Assembly: GCA_028691515.1 (NCBI GenBank)
Contig: JAQUZE010000006.1
Coordinates: 1 to 52,656, forward strand
Length of the DNA: 52,656 bases
Reading direction: 5' to 3'
Source of the DNA: Bacilli bacterium
GTDB taxonomy: Bacteria > Bacillota_I > Bacilli_A > ML615J-28 > CAG-698
The position numbers were made by a program, and so were the translations under genes. Shown here piece by piece: positions 36,951 through 46,427 of this stretch (position 1 is the stretch's first letter; each line of letters starts with the position of its first letter). The notes beneath the pieces were generated by a model that saw only the letters and a list, made by a program, of their open reading frames with translations, was not told the DNA's origin and ran no database searches.

Positions 36951-37538
36951 ATGAGTCATTACTTTATAAATGATAAAAATATTGAATCTGAAGATATTAT
37001 TATTAAATATACTTATAAAGGAAAAGAGTTAAGTTTTATTAGTAATTCAGGTATTTTTAGTAAAAATAGAGTTGATTTTGGTACTAATTTATTATTAAAC
37101 ACTATCGAGATTAAAAAAAATAGTATTTTGGATCTTGGGTGTGGGTATGGAGTAGTTGGAGTTTGTATTGCTAGTTCTAGTAGTTTATCCGATGTTTTGT
37201 CTGTTGATATCAATGAAAGAGCAGTTGAGTTAACAAATAAAAATTATATAAATAACCAGGTAAATAATGGTAGAGCTATTGTAAGTGATGTGTATTGTAA
37301 TTTAGATAAAATGTTTGATGTGATAATTACTAATCCTCCAATCAGAGCAGGAAAAGAAGTTGTTTATGAAATGGTACTTAATGGAATAAACTATTTAAAA
37401 GAAGAGGGAGAAATTTGGGTTGTAATTAGGAAAGACAAAGGTGGCATGAGTCTTTTTAAGAATATGCAAACAGTTTATAGTTTTGCTGAAATAGTTAATA
37501 AAAAAAATCAATATTTAGTTATTAAAGGAATTAAATAA
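36951..37538 (+). CDS. RsmC-like class I SAM-dependent methyltransferase (YbxB family)
   Basis: 195 residues. SAM motif I is ILDLGCGYGVVG, motif II ends in SVDIN, and the catalytic motif IV NPPIRAGK marks N-methylation of guanine as in RsmC (16S rRNA G1207) and the Bacilli homologue YbxB. The synteny supports this: ybxB precedes rpoB in Bacillus. Here a BspA-like lipoprotein gene lies upstream where rplL would be expected. AGGAG site seven bases before the ATG. Confidence 0.87.
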   Translation: MSHYFINDKNIESEDIIIKYTYKGKELSFISNSGIFSKNRVDFGTNLLLNTIEIKKNSILDLGCGYGVVGVCIASSSSLSDVLSVDINERAVELTNKNYINNQVNNGRAIVSDVYCNLDKMFDVIITNPPIRAGKEVVYEMVLNGINYLKEEGEIWVVIRKDKGGMSLFKNMQTVYSFAEIVNKKNQYLVIKGIK

Positions 37539-37569
37539 TTCAGTGTATAAATATTAAAATAAATAATTT

Positions 37570-37617
37570 AGACAAATAATATAAGAAGATAATAATTCTA
37601 TTATTTGTCTTTTTTTT
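37570..37617 (+). terminator. Terminator between rsmC-like gene and rpoB
   Basis: 12-bp stem, arms 37570-37581 and 37599-37610, with a 17-nt loop and a long T-run (37610-37617). It separates the upstream transcript from rpoBC. Confidence 0.8.
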
Positions 37618-37624
37618 ATTCTGT

Positions 37625-37653
37625 TTGACAAATTGTTTTTCATGTGCTATTAT
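37625..37653 (+). promoter_or_regulatory. rpoBC promoter
   Basis: Perfect TTGACA (37625-37630), 17 bp, TATTAT (37648-37653) with an extended TGC. The predicted start is near 37660. Confidence 0.85.
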
Positions 37654-37662
37654 TATAGAATG

Positions 37663-37700
37663 CGGTAGTATGTAAAATGGGTTAATATTTTCTGCTACTG
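37663..37700 (+). promoter_or_regulatory. Structured rpoB leader hairpin
   Basis: In the about 70-nt untranslated leader, 37663-37668 pairs with 37695-37700 (one G-U) and 37674-37678 pairs with 37687-37691, giving an interrupted hairpin. The pairing is drawn by eye. A conserved rpoB leader is known in Lactobacillales (Lacto-rpoB); no identity is claimed. Confidence 0.4.
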
Positions 37701-37730
37701 GATAGCTAAATATATAGTGAGGTGAATCTA

Positions 37731-40700
37731 TTGAGCTACAAAAATTTGATTTATGGGAAAAATCGCGTTAGAAGAGATTATGCGCGAGTTCAAACAAACG
37801 TTGAGCTTCCGAGTTTAATTGAAGTACAAACAAAATCATTTGCATGGTTTATAAACGAAGGACTTAAAAGTTTGTTGGAAGAAATTTCACCAATAACTGC
37901 TCAAAATGAAAAGTTAGAATTGCGATTTGGGGAGTACGAGTTAGATGAGGCAAAATACTCAGTACAAGAAGCAAAACGTAATGATGTTAACTATTCAAAG
38001 CCTCTCAAGGTAGACGTTGACCTTTTAAATAAGGAAACGGGTGAGATCAAATCACAAAAGATTTTCTTAGGAGATTTTCCAATGATGACTCCTTGGGGAA
38101 CTTTTATTATTAATGGTGCTGAAAGAGTAATTGTTACTCAGATTATTCGTTCTGCAGGTGTTTTCTTTTCAAGTACAGTAGATAAGAAAAGCGGAAGATT
38201 GCATTATTATGGCCAAGTTATTCCAACAAGAGGTGCTTGGATTGAGTTTGAGATGGGAAGCAAGGATATCTGGTATGCTAAATTAGACAGATCTAAAAAA
38301 ATTCCTTTAACAACTTTCCTTAGAGCGATGGGATTAAATTCCAATCGAGAGATTACTAATTTGTTTGGCAATAGTCAGTTTTTAATGAATACATTTGAAA
38401 AAGATGATACATTTGGTACTGATGATGCTTTGGAAGAATTATATGATAAATTAAGACCTGGTGAAAAAGCAACTCCTGAAGGTGCAAGAAGCTATTTAGC
38501 AAGCCGTCTTTTTGAAACAAGACGTTATGATCTTGCCAGTGTAGGACGTTATAAAGTAAATAAAAAACTTGATTTATTAGAAAGATTAGCTGTTATTGGC
38601 TATGATAAATGTACTCTTGATCAAGACATACTAGAAACCAACTCCAATGGACAGCATGTTTTAAAATACGCAAAAGGTACTCCAATTAGTAAGGAAGTAT
38701 ATGAATATTTAAAAACACATCGTGAAAGTTATCGAAAACAATATGAATATGAGCAAATGTTGGTTGGAAATTCTGTTGTTTTAGAAACTTTAGATATTGA
38801 GTTGATGGTGGAAAATAAATTAGAAAAAGTTAGATTGATTGGAAATGATCAAACGCAAACAAGTCATCATGTAACGTTATCTGATATTTTGGCTGCTGTA
38901 AGTTATTACTTAAATTTACATGTGGGTAAACAACTTATTGGTAAGACGGATGATATTGACCATTTAGGTAATAGAAGATTACGTTTAATTGGTGAATTAT
39001 TACAAAACCAATTTAGAATTGGTTTAACAAAACTTGAAAAAAATGTTCGGGATAGAATGTCAACTTCTAGTGATACTAGAAATATCATTCCTGAAAAATT
39101 AATTAATATTAGAACTTTAAATTCTTCAATTAGAGAATTTTTTGGAAGTTCTCAATTATCACAATTTATGGATCAAATTAATCCTTTGTCTGAGTTAACT
39201 AACAAAAGACGTTTATCTGCTTTGGGAGCAGGAGGACTTACAAGAGATCGAGCAGGATTTGAAGTGCGTGATGTTCACGTCTCTCATTATGGTAGAATTT
39301 GTCCTATTGAAACACCTGAAGGACAAAATATTGGTTTGATTAGTTCCCTTTCAACATATGCAAAAGTTGATCAATATGGCTTTATTCAAACCCCTTATTT
39401 GACGGTAAAACAAGTTAATGGGGAGGCAATAGTCACTAATAAACTTGGTTACTATACTGCTGATAGCGAGGAAGAATATTACATTGCCCAAGCAAATGTT
39501 AATATGGAAAGTGTAGTTGTTCCAAGTAATAAAGTCTTAGAAACAGAAGAAACTATAAGCGATGCTAAAGACTATATTAATGAACCAAGTGTTATAAAAA
39601 TAAAATATACTATCATTGATGAAAAAATAATTAATTTATTTGAAAGAACTAATGATTTAGGCGAATTAGAATATTATTATATAGTAATTGCTAATGATCC
39701 AAAAACTGATAGTGATTTAGTAATTGCTCGTCATCAAGGTGATAATGAAGAAGTTTCTAAAAATAAGATTGACCTGATGGATGTTTCTCCTAAACAAATT
39801 GTTTCGGTTTCAGCTGCATGTATTCCATTCTTGGAACATGATGATGCAAATCGTGCTTTGATGGGTGCAAACATGCAAAGACAAGCGATTCCTTTGTTAA
39901 TTCCAGAAGCTGCATATGTAGCAACAGGAATAGAAGCTAAGGCGGCACGGGATAGTGGAGTTGCGGTAATTGCATTAAAATCAGGGATTGTTCAATACGT
40001 TGATGCTTTAAAGATTATTGTGAAAAATGATAGTGGTGCTTTAGATGAATATACTTTATTAAAGTATGAAAGAAGCAACCATTCAACATGTGTAAATCAT
40101 AAACCAATTGTAAAAGTTGGCGAATATATTAAAGAAGGTTCTGTTTTGGCTGATGGAGCTTCTATGGATCAAGGAGAAATGGCTCTTGGAAGAAATGTAG
40201 TTATCGCTTTTATGACATGGCATGGATATAATTATGAAGATGCTGTTATTATGAGTGAAAGACTTGTACAAGATGATGTGTATACTTCAATTCATATTGA
40301 AAAATATGAAGTTCAAGTAAGAGATACAAAACTTGGAAAAGAAGAAATTACTAGAGAGTTAGATAATGAGAAGAAGGATTCTATAGCTAATCTTGATGCT
40401 GATGGAATTATAAGAGTTGGTGCAGAAGTTAAAGAAGGAGATGTTCTTGTTGGAAAAGTTACTCCGAAAGGGCAAACTGAAGAAACTCCTGAAGAAAGAC
40501 TATCAAATGCATTATTCGCAGATTATTCTAAAGATGTAAGAAATACATCTTTACGTGTTCCTCATGGTGGCGGTGGAATAGTCCATCGTATTGACCATTT
40601 CAAGAGAAAAGAAGGAGCAGAGTTATTACCAGGCGTTAATGAAGTTGTTAGAGTGTTTATTGTTCAAAAACGTAAAATTACTGAAGGCGATAAGATGTCT

Positions 40701-41441
40701 GGACGTCATGGTAATAAGGGTGTTATTTCTAAAATTTTACCTCAAGAAGATATGCCATATTTGGAAGATGGCACACCAATTGATATTATGTTAAATCCTC
40801 AAGGTATTCCTTCACGTCTTAATATTGGACAAGTATTGGAAATTCATTTGGGTATGGCTGCTAAAAAATTAGGTGTTCATATTTCTACTCCTGTTTTTGA
40901 TGGAGTTGAAATGGATGACCTAAAAGAAATTCTTAAAGAAGCTAATATGGCTCCTGATGGTAAGACTATCTTATATGATGGTCAAACAGGGAAACCATAT
41001 GATAATAGAATTTCTGTTGGTGTCATGTATATGATTAAACTAGCCCACATGGTAGATGATAAATTACATGCTCGTAGCGAAGGCCCATATACATTAGTTA
41101 CACAACAACCAATGGGAGGAAAAGCTCAAAATGGTGGACAACGTTTTGGTGAAATGGAAGTTTGGGCTCTTGAAGCTTATGGCGCAGCTTATACACTAAG
41201 AGAAATGCTAACAATTAAGTCTGATGATATGGTTGGTAGAAATAAAGTGTATAAAGCCATAGTTGATGGACAACCTATTCCAGAACCAGGTATTCCTGAA
41301 TCATTCCGTGTTCTTGTAAAAGAATTACAAGCATTATGTTTAAATGTGGAATTGATTGATTCAGAAACTGGCGAAAATGTTGCCAATAAGAGCTTAGTGC
41401 AAGAAATTGCTCAATCTATTAAAGCTAAAAAGCTTAGATAG
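37731..41441 (+). CDS. rpoB: RNA polymerase beta subunit
   Basis: 1236 residues from TTG 37731, five bases after GAGGTGA (37719-37725); a GTG at 37722 lies inside that site. The protein starts SYKNLIYGKNRVRRDY. Family blocks are clear: the rifampicin pocket SSQLSQFMDQINPLSELTN (residue N491 aligns with E. coli H526), GFEVRDVHVSHYGRICPIETPEGQNIGLI, the NYEDAVIMSERLV region, GDKMSGRHGNKGV, and the C-terminal GGQRFGEMEVWALEAYGA. It forms the catalytic cleft with beta-prime. rpoC follows 43 bases later. Confidence 0.98.
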   Translation: MSYKNLIYGKNRVRRDYARVQTNVELPSLIEVQTKSFAWFINEGLKSLLEEISPITAQNEKLELRFGEYELDEAKYSVQEAKRNDVNYSKPLKVDVDLLNKETGEIKSQKIFLGDFPMMTPWGTFIINGAERVIVTQIIRSAGVFFSSTVDKKSGRLHYYGQVIPTRGAWIEFEMGSKDIWYAKLDRSKKIPLTTFLRAMGLNSNREITNLFGNSQFLMNTFEKDDTFGTDDALEELYDKLRPGEKATPEGARSYLASRLFETRRYDLASVGRYKVNKKLDLLERLAVIGYDKCTLDQDILETNSNGQHVLKYAKGTPISKEVYEYLKTHRESYRKQYEYEQMLVGNSVVLETLDIELMVENKLEKVRLIGNDQTQTSHHVTLSDILAAVSYYLNLHVGKQLIGKTDDIDHLGNRRLRLIGELLQNQFRIGLTKLEKNVRDRMSTSSDTRNIIPEKLINIRTLNSSIREFFGSSQLSQFMDQINPLSELTNKRRLSALGAGGLTRDRAGFEVRDVHVSHYGRICPIETPEGQNIGLISSLSTYAKVDQYGFIQTPYLTVKQVNGEAIVTNKLGYYTADSEEEYYIAQANVNMESVVVPSNKVLETEETISDAKDYINEPSVIKIKYTIIDEKIINLFERTNDLGELEYYYIVIANDPKTDSDLVIARHQGDNEEVSKNKIDLMDVSPKQIVSVSAACIPFLEHDDANRALMGANMQRQAIPLLIPEAAYVATGIEAKAARDSGVAVIALKSGIVQYVDALKIIVKNDSGALDEYTLLKYERSNHSTCVNHKPIVKVGEYIKEGSVLADGASMDQGEMALGRNVVIAFMTWHGYNYEDAVIMSERLVQDDVYTSIHIEKYEVQVRDTKLGKEEITRELDNEKKDSIANLDADGIIRVGAEVKEGDVLVGKVTPKGQTEETPEERLSNALFADYSKDVRNTSLRVPHGGGGIVHRIDHFKRKEGAELLPGVNEVVRVFIVQKRKITEGDKMSGRHGNKGVISKILPQEDMPYLEDGTPIDIMLNPQGIPSRLNIGQVLEIHLGMAAKKLGVHISTPVFDGVEMDDLKEILKEANMAPDGKTILYDGQTGKPYDNRISVGVMYMIKLAHMVDDKLHARSEGPYTLVTQQPMGGKAQNGGQRFGEMEVWALEAYGAAYTLREMLTIKSDDMVGRNKVYKAIVDGQPIPEPGIPESFRVLVKELQALCLNVELIDSETGENVANKSLVQEIAQSIKAKKLR

Positions 41442-41484
41442 ATAAAACTTTAAAAAATTCTTGAAAATATGAGGTGAAAATATT

Positions 41485-44400
41485 TTGCATAAGAAAAAAT
41501 ATGAATATATGAAAATAGGTTTAGCATCTGCTGAAGTAATTCGTGGTTGGAGTCATGGCGAAGTAAAAAAACATGAAACAATAAACTATCGTACTTTAAA
41601 ACCTGAAGTTGATGGGTTATTTTGTGAAGTTATCTTTGGTCCAACTAAGGATTATCAATGTAGTTGTTCTAAACCAAAACGTCCTGCTGGAGGTCCTGCA
41701 ATTTGTGAAAAATGTGGAATTGAACTTACAGAAAGTAAAGTAAGACGTGAAAGAATGGGACATATTGAACTTGCTGCTCCTGTTGTTCACACTTGGTATT
41801 TAAAAAATAGTCCTAGTAAAATAGCTCTATTATTAGATATGAAGACTAAAGAAGTTGAAGATATTGTTTATCTTGCTTCATATATAGTTGTGGATCCAGG
41901 TAATGTTGAGGAATTTACTGAAGGTAGAATTTTAACAGAGCAAGAATATAGCAGATTCCGTAAGATTTATGGAAGTTCTAAATTTAGAGCATTAACTGGC
42001 GCTGAAGCGATTAAGCATTTTCTAAAAAGATTAGATCTACCAGAAATGATTAAGGAACTTCATGAAGAAATTAAGACTGCTACAAAACAAAAAAGGGAAA
42101 AAATCATTAAGAGACTTGATGTTTTAGAAGCTTTTAATCGCTCAGGTAATAAACCTGAATGGATGGTACTTGATGTAGTTCCTGTGCTACCTCCTGATTT
42201 AAGACCAATGGTCCAATTAGATGGTGGTAGATTTGCAACTACCGATCTTAATGATTTATATAGAAGAATATTAAATCGTAATAATAGATTAAAAAAACAG
42301 TATGAAGTTAGAGCACCAAGCTTAATAACAAAAAATGAGAAGAGGATGTTACAAGAAGCTGTAGATGCTTTAATTGATAATTCCAAGCGCGGTAAAAGAG
42401 CGGTTATGGAGAAAAATAGAGTTTTAAAATCTTTATCAGATATTTTAAGAGGAAAACAAGGACGTTTTCGTCAAAATTTACTTGGTAAACGAGTAGACTA
42501 CTCTGGGCGCTCTGTTATAGCTGTTGGTCCAAGTTTAAAAATGTATCAATGTGGAATTCCTCGTGAAATGGCTTTAATTTTATTTAAACCGTTTATTATT
42601 CATGCTTTGTTGAATAAAGAAACAGGAAATACACTTGCTGATCAAGCAAATAAAATCTCTCCTAAAAAAGCAAAAGAAATGATTGATGAAGGACATCCTG
42701 CAGCAATGACTGAGTTAGAAAAAATCATTGTTGAACATCCAATTTTGCTTAACCGTGCTCCTACTCTTCATAGATTAGGAATTCAAGCTTTTGAACCAAA
42801 ACTTGTTGAAGGAAAAGCGATAAGATTACATCCACTTGCTACTACAGCATTTAATGCAGACTTTGATGGTGATCAAATGGCTGTACATGTACCTTTATCA
42901 GAAGAAGCCCAAACAGAGGCAAGATTATTGATGCTTGCATCAAAAAATATTTTGGCGCCAAAAGATGGAGCACCAATTGTTACTCCCTCTCAAGATATGG
43001 TTTTAGGAAACTATTACTTGACAATTGAAAATGCAAATGATGAAAGACAAGGGAAAATTTTTAAAGATTTTAGTGAAGCTGAAGTAGCTTATGAAAGTGA
43101 ATTAATTGGATTTCATACTAGATTTGCAATACCAGCATCATCTTTAAATAATTTGAAAATTACTGAAGAACAAAAAAATAAATATTTGATTACTACTTAT
43201 GGAAAATTATTGTTTAATACAATCTTTCCAGAAACTGATGAGTTTGATAAAGTAATTCCTTTTATTGTTGAAAATAGTGAGGAGAATTTGCATGATAAAA
43301 CACCAGATAAGTATTTTGTTCCTAAGAGTACAAATGTTAAAGAATATTTATCTAAAAATTTAAATGTTCCTCGTCCTTTTCCTAAAAAGTTTTTATCAAA
43401 AATAATTGCTGAAGTCTTTAAGAGATATAAAATATCTGAGACTTCAAAAACATTGGATAAGATGAAAGATTTAGGCTTTAAATATTCAACAATGTCAGGT
43501 ATTACTGTTTCTATAAGTGATATTGCTGTAATTGAAGGTAAAGATGATATCTTATTAGCAGCTGAAAACAAAATAAAAGGTATCAAAAATTTATTTGATT
43601 ATGGTGCCTTAAATGAAGAAGGTCGTAAAAAAGAGACTATTGATGTATGGACGGATGCTAAAGATCAAATTTCTGATTTAATTAAAAAGGACGTTGAAGA
43701 AAAATATACAGAAAATCACATATATATGATGAGTGATTCTGGAGCTAGAGGTAATTTATCTAACTTTGTTCAGTTATCAGGTATGCGTGGTTTAATGGCT
43801 AAACCTAATGGTGAGAAAATGGACGTACCAATTAAATCTGCATTTATTGAAGGACTAACAATGTCTGAGTTCTTTGTTTCTACTCATGGATCTAGAAAAG
43901 GATCTACCGATACAGCTTTGAAAACTGCTGAATCTGGGTATCTAACAAGACGTTTAGTAGATGTTTGTCATGATGTAATTGTTACTGAAGAAGATTGTCA
44001 TACAGATAAAGGTATGCTTGTTAAGGCAATTTATGAATCTGATGAAATAGAAAAAAAATTAATTGATGATTTAAAAAAATATCAAAAGGATCCTAAAAAT
44101 AATAGTTTGCCAGATGAGTCAAAAGGATTAATTGTACCTTTGAAAGATAGAATTTTAGGCCGTTATACAAGTAAAACAGTTTATGATCCTAAAACAAAAG
44201 AAGTATTAGTTAACGCAAATGAATTAATTGATGTTTCAAAAGCTGCTTTGATTGTTGAAGCGGGTATTAAAGAAGTTTGGATTAGAACATTGTTAACTTG
44301 TGATTCTAGAAATGGTGTTTGTGTTAAATGTTATGGTTCTGATTTATCAACTGGTAAAAAGGTTGAACGAGGAGAAGTAGTTGGTGTAGTTGCTGCTCAA

Positions 44401-45279
44401 TCTATTGGTGAACCTGGAACACAGCTTACTATGAGAACTTTTCATACTGGCGGAGTTGCTGGTGGAGAAGATATTACTCAAGGTCTTCCACGTATCCAAG
44501 AATTATTTGAAGCTCGTCAACCAAAAGGAAAAGCTGTTATTTCTGAAATTGATGGTAAAATTAAATCAATTGAACATAAAAAAGATAACAGATATGAAAT
44601 CATTGTAGCTAATGATATTATTAATGAAGAAAAGAAATATTTAACAGATAGCGGAAAAGTTTTAAAAGTTGTAAAAAATCAAGTAGTTAAAGCCGGGGAT
44701 AAACTTACTGAGGGTTTAACTCACCCTAAAGAATTACTTAGAGTTTCTTCAGTTTCTGCTGTTGAAAATTACATTTTAAAAGAGGTTCAAAAAGTATATC
44801 GTTCACAAGGTGTTGGTATTGCTGACAAACATATTGAGATAATTATTAAGCAAATGCTTAAAAAAGTTCAGGTTGTTAATGAAGGAGATACTGATTTACT
44901 TGCTGGAAGTTTTATATCTCGTAGTGAACTTGCTGATAATTATTATAAATGTATTAAAGAACAAAAGAATCCGCCAATTGTAAAGCCTGTTTTATTAGGT
45001 ATTACAAGAGCTTCGTTGAAGTCAGACTCTTTCTTATCTAGTGCTTCCTTCCAAGAAACTACAAGAGTTTTAACAGAAGCTGCAATAAGAGGAAAGATTG
45101 ATTACCTTGAAGGGCTGAAAGAAAATATTATTATAGGTGGTTTAATTCCTGCTGGTACTGGCTTAGTTGATGGAGACTATGAGATTAATCCAGAATTAGA
45201 TGAGGATGAAGTATTTGAATATGAATGTGATGAAAATAACAAACCAAAACCTAAAGAAGTTTCAAATTATTTATTATAA
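41485..45279 (+). CDS. rpoC: RNA polymerase beta-prime subunit
   Basis: 1264 residues from TTG 41485, seven bases after GAGGTGA. Features: N-terminal zinc ribbon (CSCSKPKR...CEKC), the catalytic Mg site NAD459-FD461-GD463, the bridge helix/trigger loop region ([10 protein letters not shown]), and the second zinc site (EDC near 830 and [13 protein letters not shown]). It forms the catalytic core with RpoB. Both genes of the pair use a TTG start, which is also common in Bacilli. The ending is Asp/Glu-rich with a KPKPKE tail. A terminator-like hairpin follows. Confidence 0.98.
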   Translation: MHKKKYEYMKIGLASAEVIRGWSHGEVKKHETINYRTLKPEVDGLFCEVIFGPTKDYQCSCSKPKRPAGGPAICEKCGIELTESKVRRERMGHIELAAPVVHTWYLKNSPSKIALLLDMKTKEVEDIVYLASYIVVDPGNVEEFTEGRILTEQEYSRFRKIYGSSKFRALTGAEAIKHFLKRLDLPEMIKELHEEIKTATKQKREKIIKRLDVLEAFNRSGNKPEWMVLDVVPVLPPDLRPMVQLDGGRFATTDLNDLYRRILNRNNRLKKQYEVRAPSLITKNEKRMLQEAVDALIDNSKRGKRAVMEKNRVLKSLSDILRGKQGRFRQNLLGKRVDYSGRSVIAVGPSLKMYQCGIPREMALILFKPFIIHALLNKETGNTLADQANKISPKKAKEMIDEGHPAAMTELEKIIVEHPILLNRAPTLHRLGIQAFEPKLVEGKAIRLHPLATTAFNADFDGDQMAVHVPLSEEAQTEARLLMLASKNILAPKDGAPIVTPSQDMVLGNYYLTIENANDERQGKIFKDFSEAEVAYESELIGFHTRFAIPASSLNNLKITEEQKNKYLITTYGKLLFNTIFPETDEFDKVIPFIVENSEENLHDKTPDKYFVPKSTNVKEYLSKNLNVPRPFPKKFLSKIIAEVFKRYKISETSKTLDKMKDLGFKYSTMSGITVSISDIAVIEGKDDILLAAENKIKGIKNLFDYGALNEEGRKKETIDVWTDAKDQISDLIKKDVEEKYTENHIYMMSDSGARGNLSNFVQLSGMRGLMAKPNGEKMDVPIKSAFIEGLTMSEFFVSTHGSRKGSTDTALKTAESGYLTRRLVDVCHDVIVTEEDCHTDKGMLVKAIYESDEIEKKLIDDLKKYQKDPKNNSLPDESKGLIVPLKDRILGRYTSKTVYDPKTKEVLVNANELIDVSKAALIVEAGIKEVWIRTLLTCDSRNGVCVKCYGSDLSTGKKVERGEVVGVVAAQSIGEPGTQLTMRTFHTGGVAGGEDITQGLPRIQELFEARQPKGKAVISEIDGKIKSIEHKKDNRYEIIVANDIINEEKKYLTDSGKVLKVVKNQVVKAGDKLTEGLTHPKELLRVSSVSAVENYILKEVQKVYRSQGVGIADKHIEIIIKQMLKKVQVVNEGDTDLLAGSFISRSELADNYYKCIKEQKNPPIVKPVLLGITRASLKSDSFLSSASFQETTRVLTEAAIRGKIDYLEGLKENIIIGGLIPAGTGLVDGDYEINPELDEDEVFEYECDENNKPKPKEVSNYLL

Positions 45280-45292
45280 ATAAAAATTTATA

Positions 45293-45327
45293 GATGAAAG
45301 CAAGGCTTTAATTGTCTTGCTTTTATC
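45293..45327 (+). terminator. Terminator after rpoC
   Basis: 12-bp stem with one G-U pair, arms 45293-45304 and 45316-45327, 11-nt loop. The T-tract lies in the right arm and little follows it, so it may be leaky. Confidence 0.65.
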
Positions 45328-45356
45328 TAAAATTATTAAAATTATTATTATTTTAG

Positions 45357-45385
45357 TTGACATTTACTGATAAAAAGAGTATTAT
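45357..45385 (+). promoter_or_regulatory. str operon promoter (rpsL-rpsG-fusA)
   Basis: Perfect TTGACA (45357-45362), 17 bp, TATTAT (45380-45385), nearly the same as the rpoBC promoter. Confidence 0.85.
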
Positions 45386-45405
45386 ATTAAAGGTTAAGAA
45401 AAAGA

Positions 45406-45466
45406 AGGCTAGACTGCGGTCAAAGCCTAATTTTTAGAGATAATTGAAACACCCGGGTATGTGGTG
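45406..45466 (+). promoter_or_regulatory. Structured rpsL leader with attenuator-like hairpin
   Basis: The about 100-nt leader holds GC-rich islands in an otherwise AT-rich gap. Hairpin 1 pairs 45406-45410 with 45424-45428, with an inner GAC/GTC stem (45412-45414 with 45419-45421) and a TGCG loop, followed by AATTTTT, like a small intrinsic terminator. Hairpin 2 can pair CACC (45450-45453) with GGTG (45463-45466) and contains the palindrome ACCCGGGT (45451-45458). It may be a feedback site for ribosomal protein S7 or S12 or a transcription attenuator; inferred. Confidence 0.5.
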
Positions 45467-45490
45467 AATATTTCAGAAAGGAGAAATTAT

Positions 45491-45901
45491 ATGCCGACTA
45501 TTAATCAGTTAGTAAAAAATCCAAGAAAACAAAAGGTAAATAAGTCAAAATCTATTTCTTTAGGTATTGGTTATAATGCTTTAAATAAAACATATACTGA
45601 CGTTAATTCACCTCAAAAAAGAGGAGTTTGTACTCGTGTTGCTACAATGACGCCAAAGAAGCCGAATTCAGCAATTCGTAAGTATGCACGTGTGCGTTTA
45701 TCTAATGGTATTGAAGTTAATGCTTATATTCCTGGAGTTGGTCATCGTTTACAAGAACATAGCGTTGTTTTAATACGTGGTGGGAGAGTAAAAGATTTAC
45801 CTGGTGTACGTTATCACATCATTCGTGGAACGTTAGACTCTACAGGTGTTGAAAATCGTATGCAAAGTAGAAGCAAATATGGTGCTAAGCGCCCTAAGTA
45901 A
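45491..45901 (+). CDS. rpsL: 30S ribosomal protein S12
   Basis: 136 residues from ATG 45491, seven bases after GGAG. An in-frame GTG at 45461 would add ten foreign residues and covers the ribosome site. The decoding-centre segments [11 protein letters not shown] and [13 protein letters not shown] are wild-type, with both lysines linked to streptomycin sensitivity and the Asp that is methylthiolated in many bacteria. First gene of the str operon. Confidence 0.98.
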   Translation: MPTINQLVKNPRKQKVNKSKSISLGIGYNALNKTYTDVNSPQKRGVCTRVATMTPKKPNSAIRKYARVRLSNGIEVNAYIPGVGHRLQEHSVVLIRGGRVKDLPGVRYHIIRGTLDSTGVENRMQSRSKYGAKRPK

Positions 45902-45940
45902 TAATTATATTATTTTAAAACAACGAAAGGAGGAATTTAC

Positions 45941-46411
45941 ATGCCACGTAAAGGTCATGTCCCAAAAAGAAAAGTATTACCTGATCCCTTATATAATTCA
46001 CCAATTGTAACCAGATTAATAAATAATATTATGTTGGATGGTAAAAAAGGTGTTGCTCAAGATATATTATATGGAGCTTTTAATCGAATAGAAAAGGTAA
46101 CAGGTCGTCCTGCTTTAGACGTCTTTAATGATGCCTTAGCAAATATTACACCTCAATTAGAGGTTAGAGCACGTCGAGTAGGTGGTGCTAACTATCAAGT
46201 TCCAGTTGAAGTTAGACCAGAACGAAAAATGACATTAGTGCTTAGATGGTTAACCCAATACGCAAGATTGCGTAAAGAGAAAACAATGGAAGATAGACTA
46301 GCAAACGAAATTATGGATGCAGCTAATGGTCAAGGAGCATCTGTTAAAAAACGTGATGATGTTCACAGAATGGCTGAATCTAATAAGGCATTTGCTCACT
46401 ATCAATGGTAA
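45941..46411 (+). CDS. rpsG: 30S ribosomal protein S7
   Basis: 156 residues, standard length. It begins PRKGHVPKR and holds [22 protein letters not shown], the RNA-binding loop and primary 16S assembly surface. It ends [15 protein letters not shown]. Strong AAAGGAGG site. Second gene in the str operon. Confidence 0.98.
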   Translation: MPRKGHVPKRKVLPDPLYNSPIVTRLINNIMLDGKKGVAQDILYGAFNRIEKVTGRPALDVFNDALANITPQLEVRARRVGGANYQVPVEVRPERKMTLVLRWLTQYARLRKEKTMEDRLANEIMDAANGQGASVKKRDDVHRMAESNKAFAHYQW

Positions 46412-46427
46412 GGAGTTAACATAATTT

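Noticed and set aside
43197-43586. Minus-strand frame of 129 codons within rpoC
   Set aside because: Complement of a highly conserved gene; the low-complexity translation has no motif.
45461-45490. GTG start for rpsL ten codons upstream
   Set aside because: It covers the real ribosome site and adds residues not found in S12.
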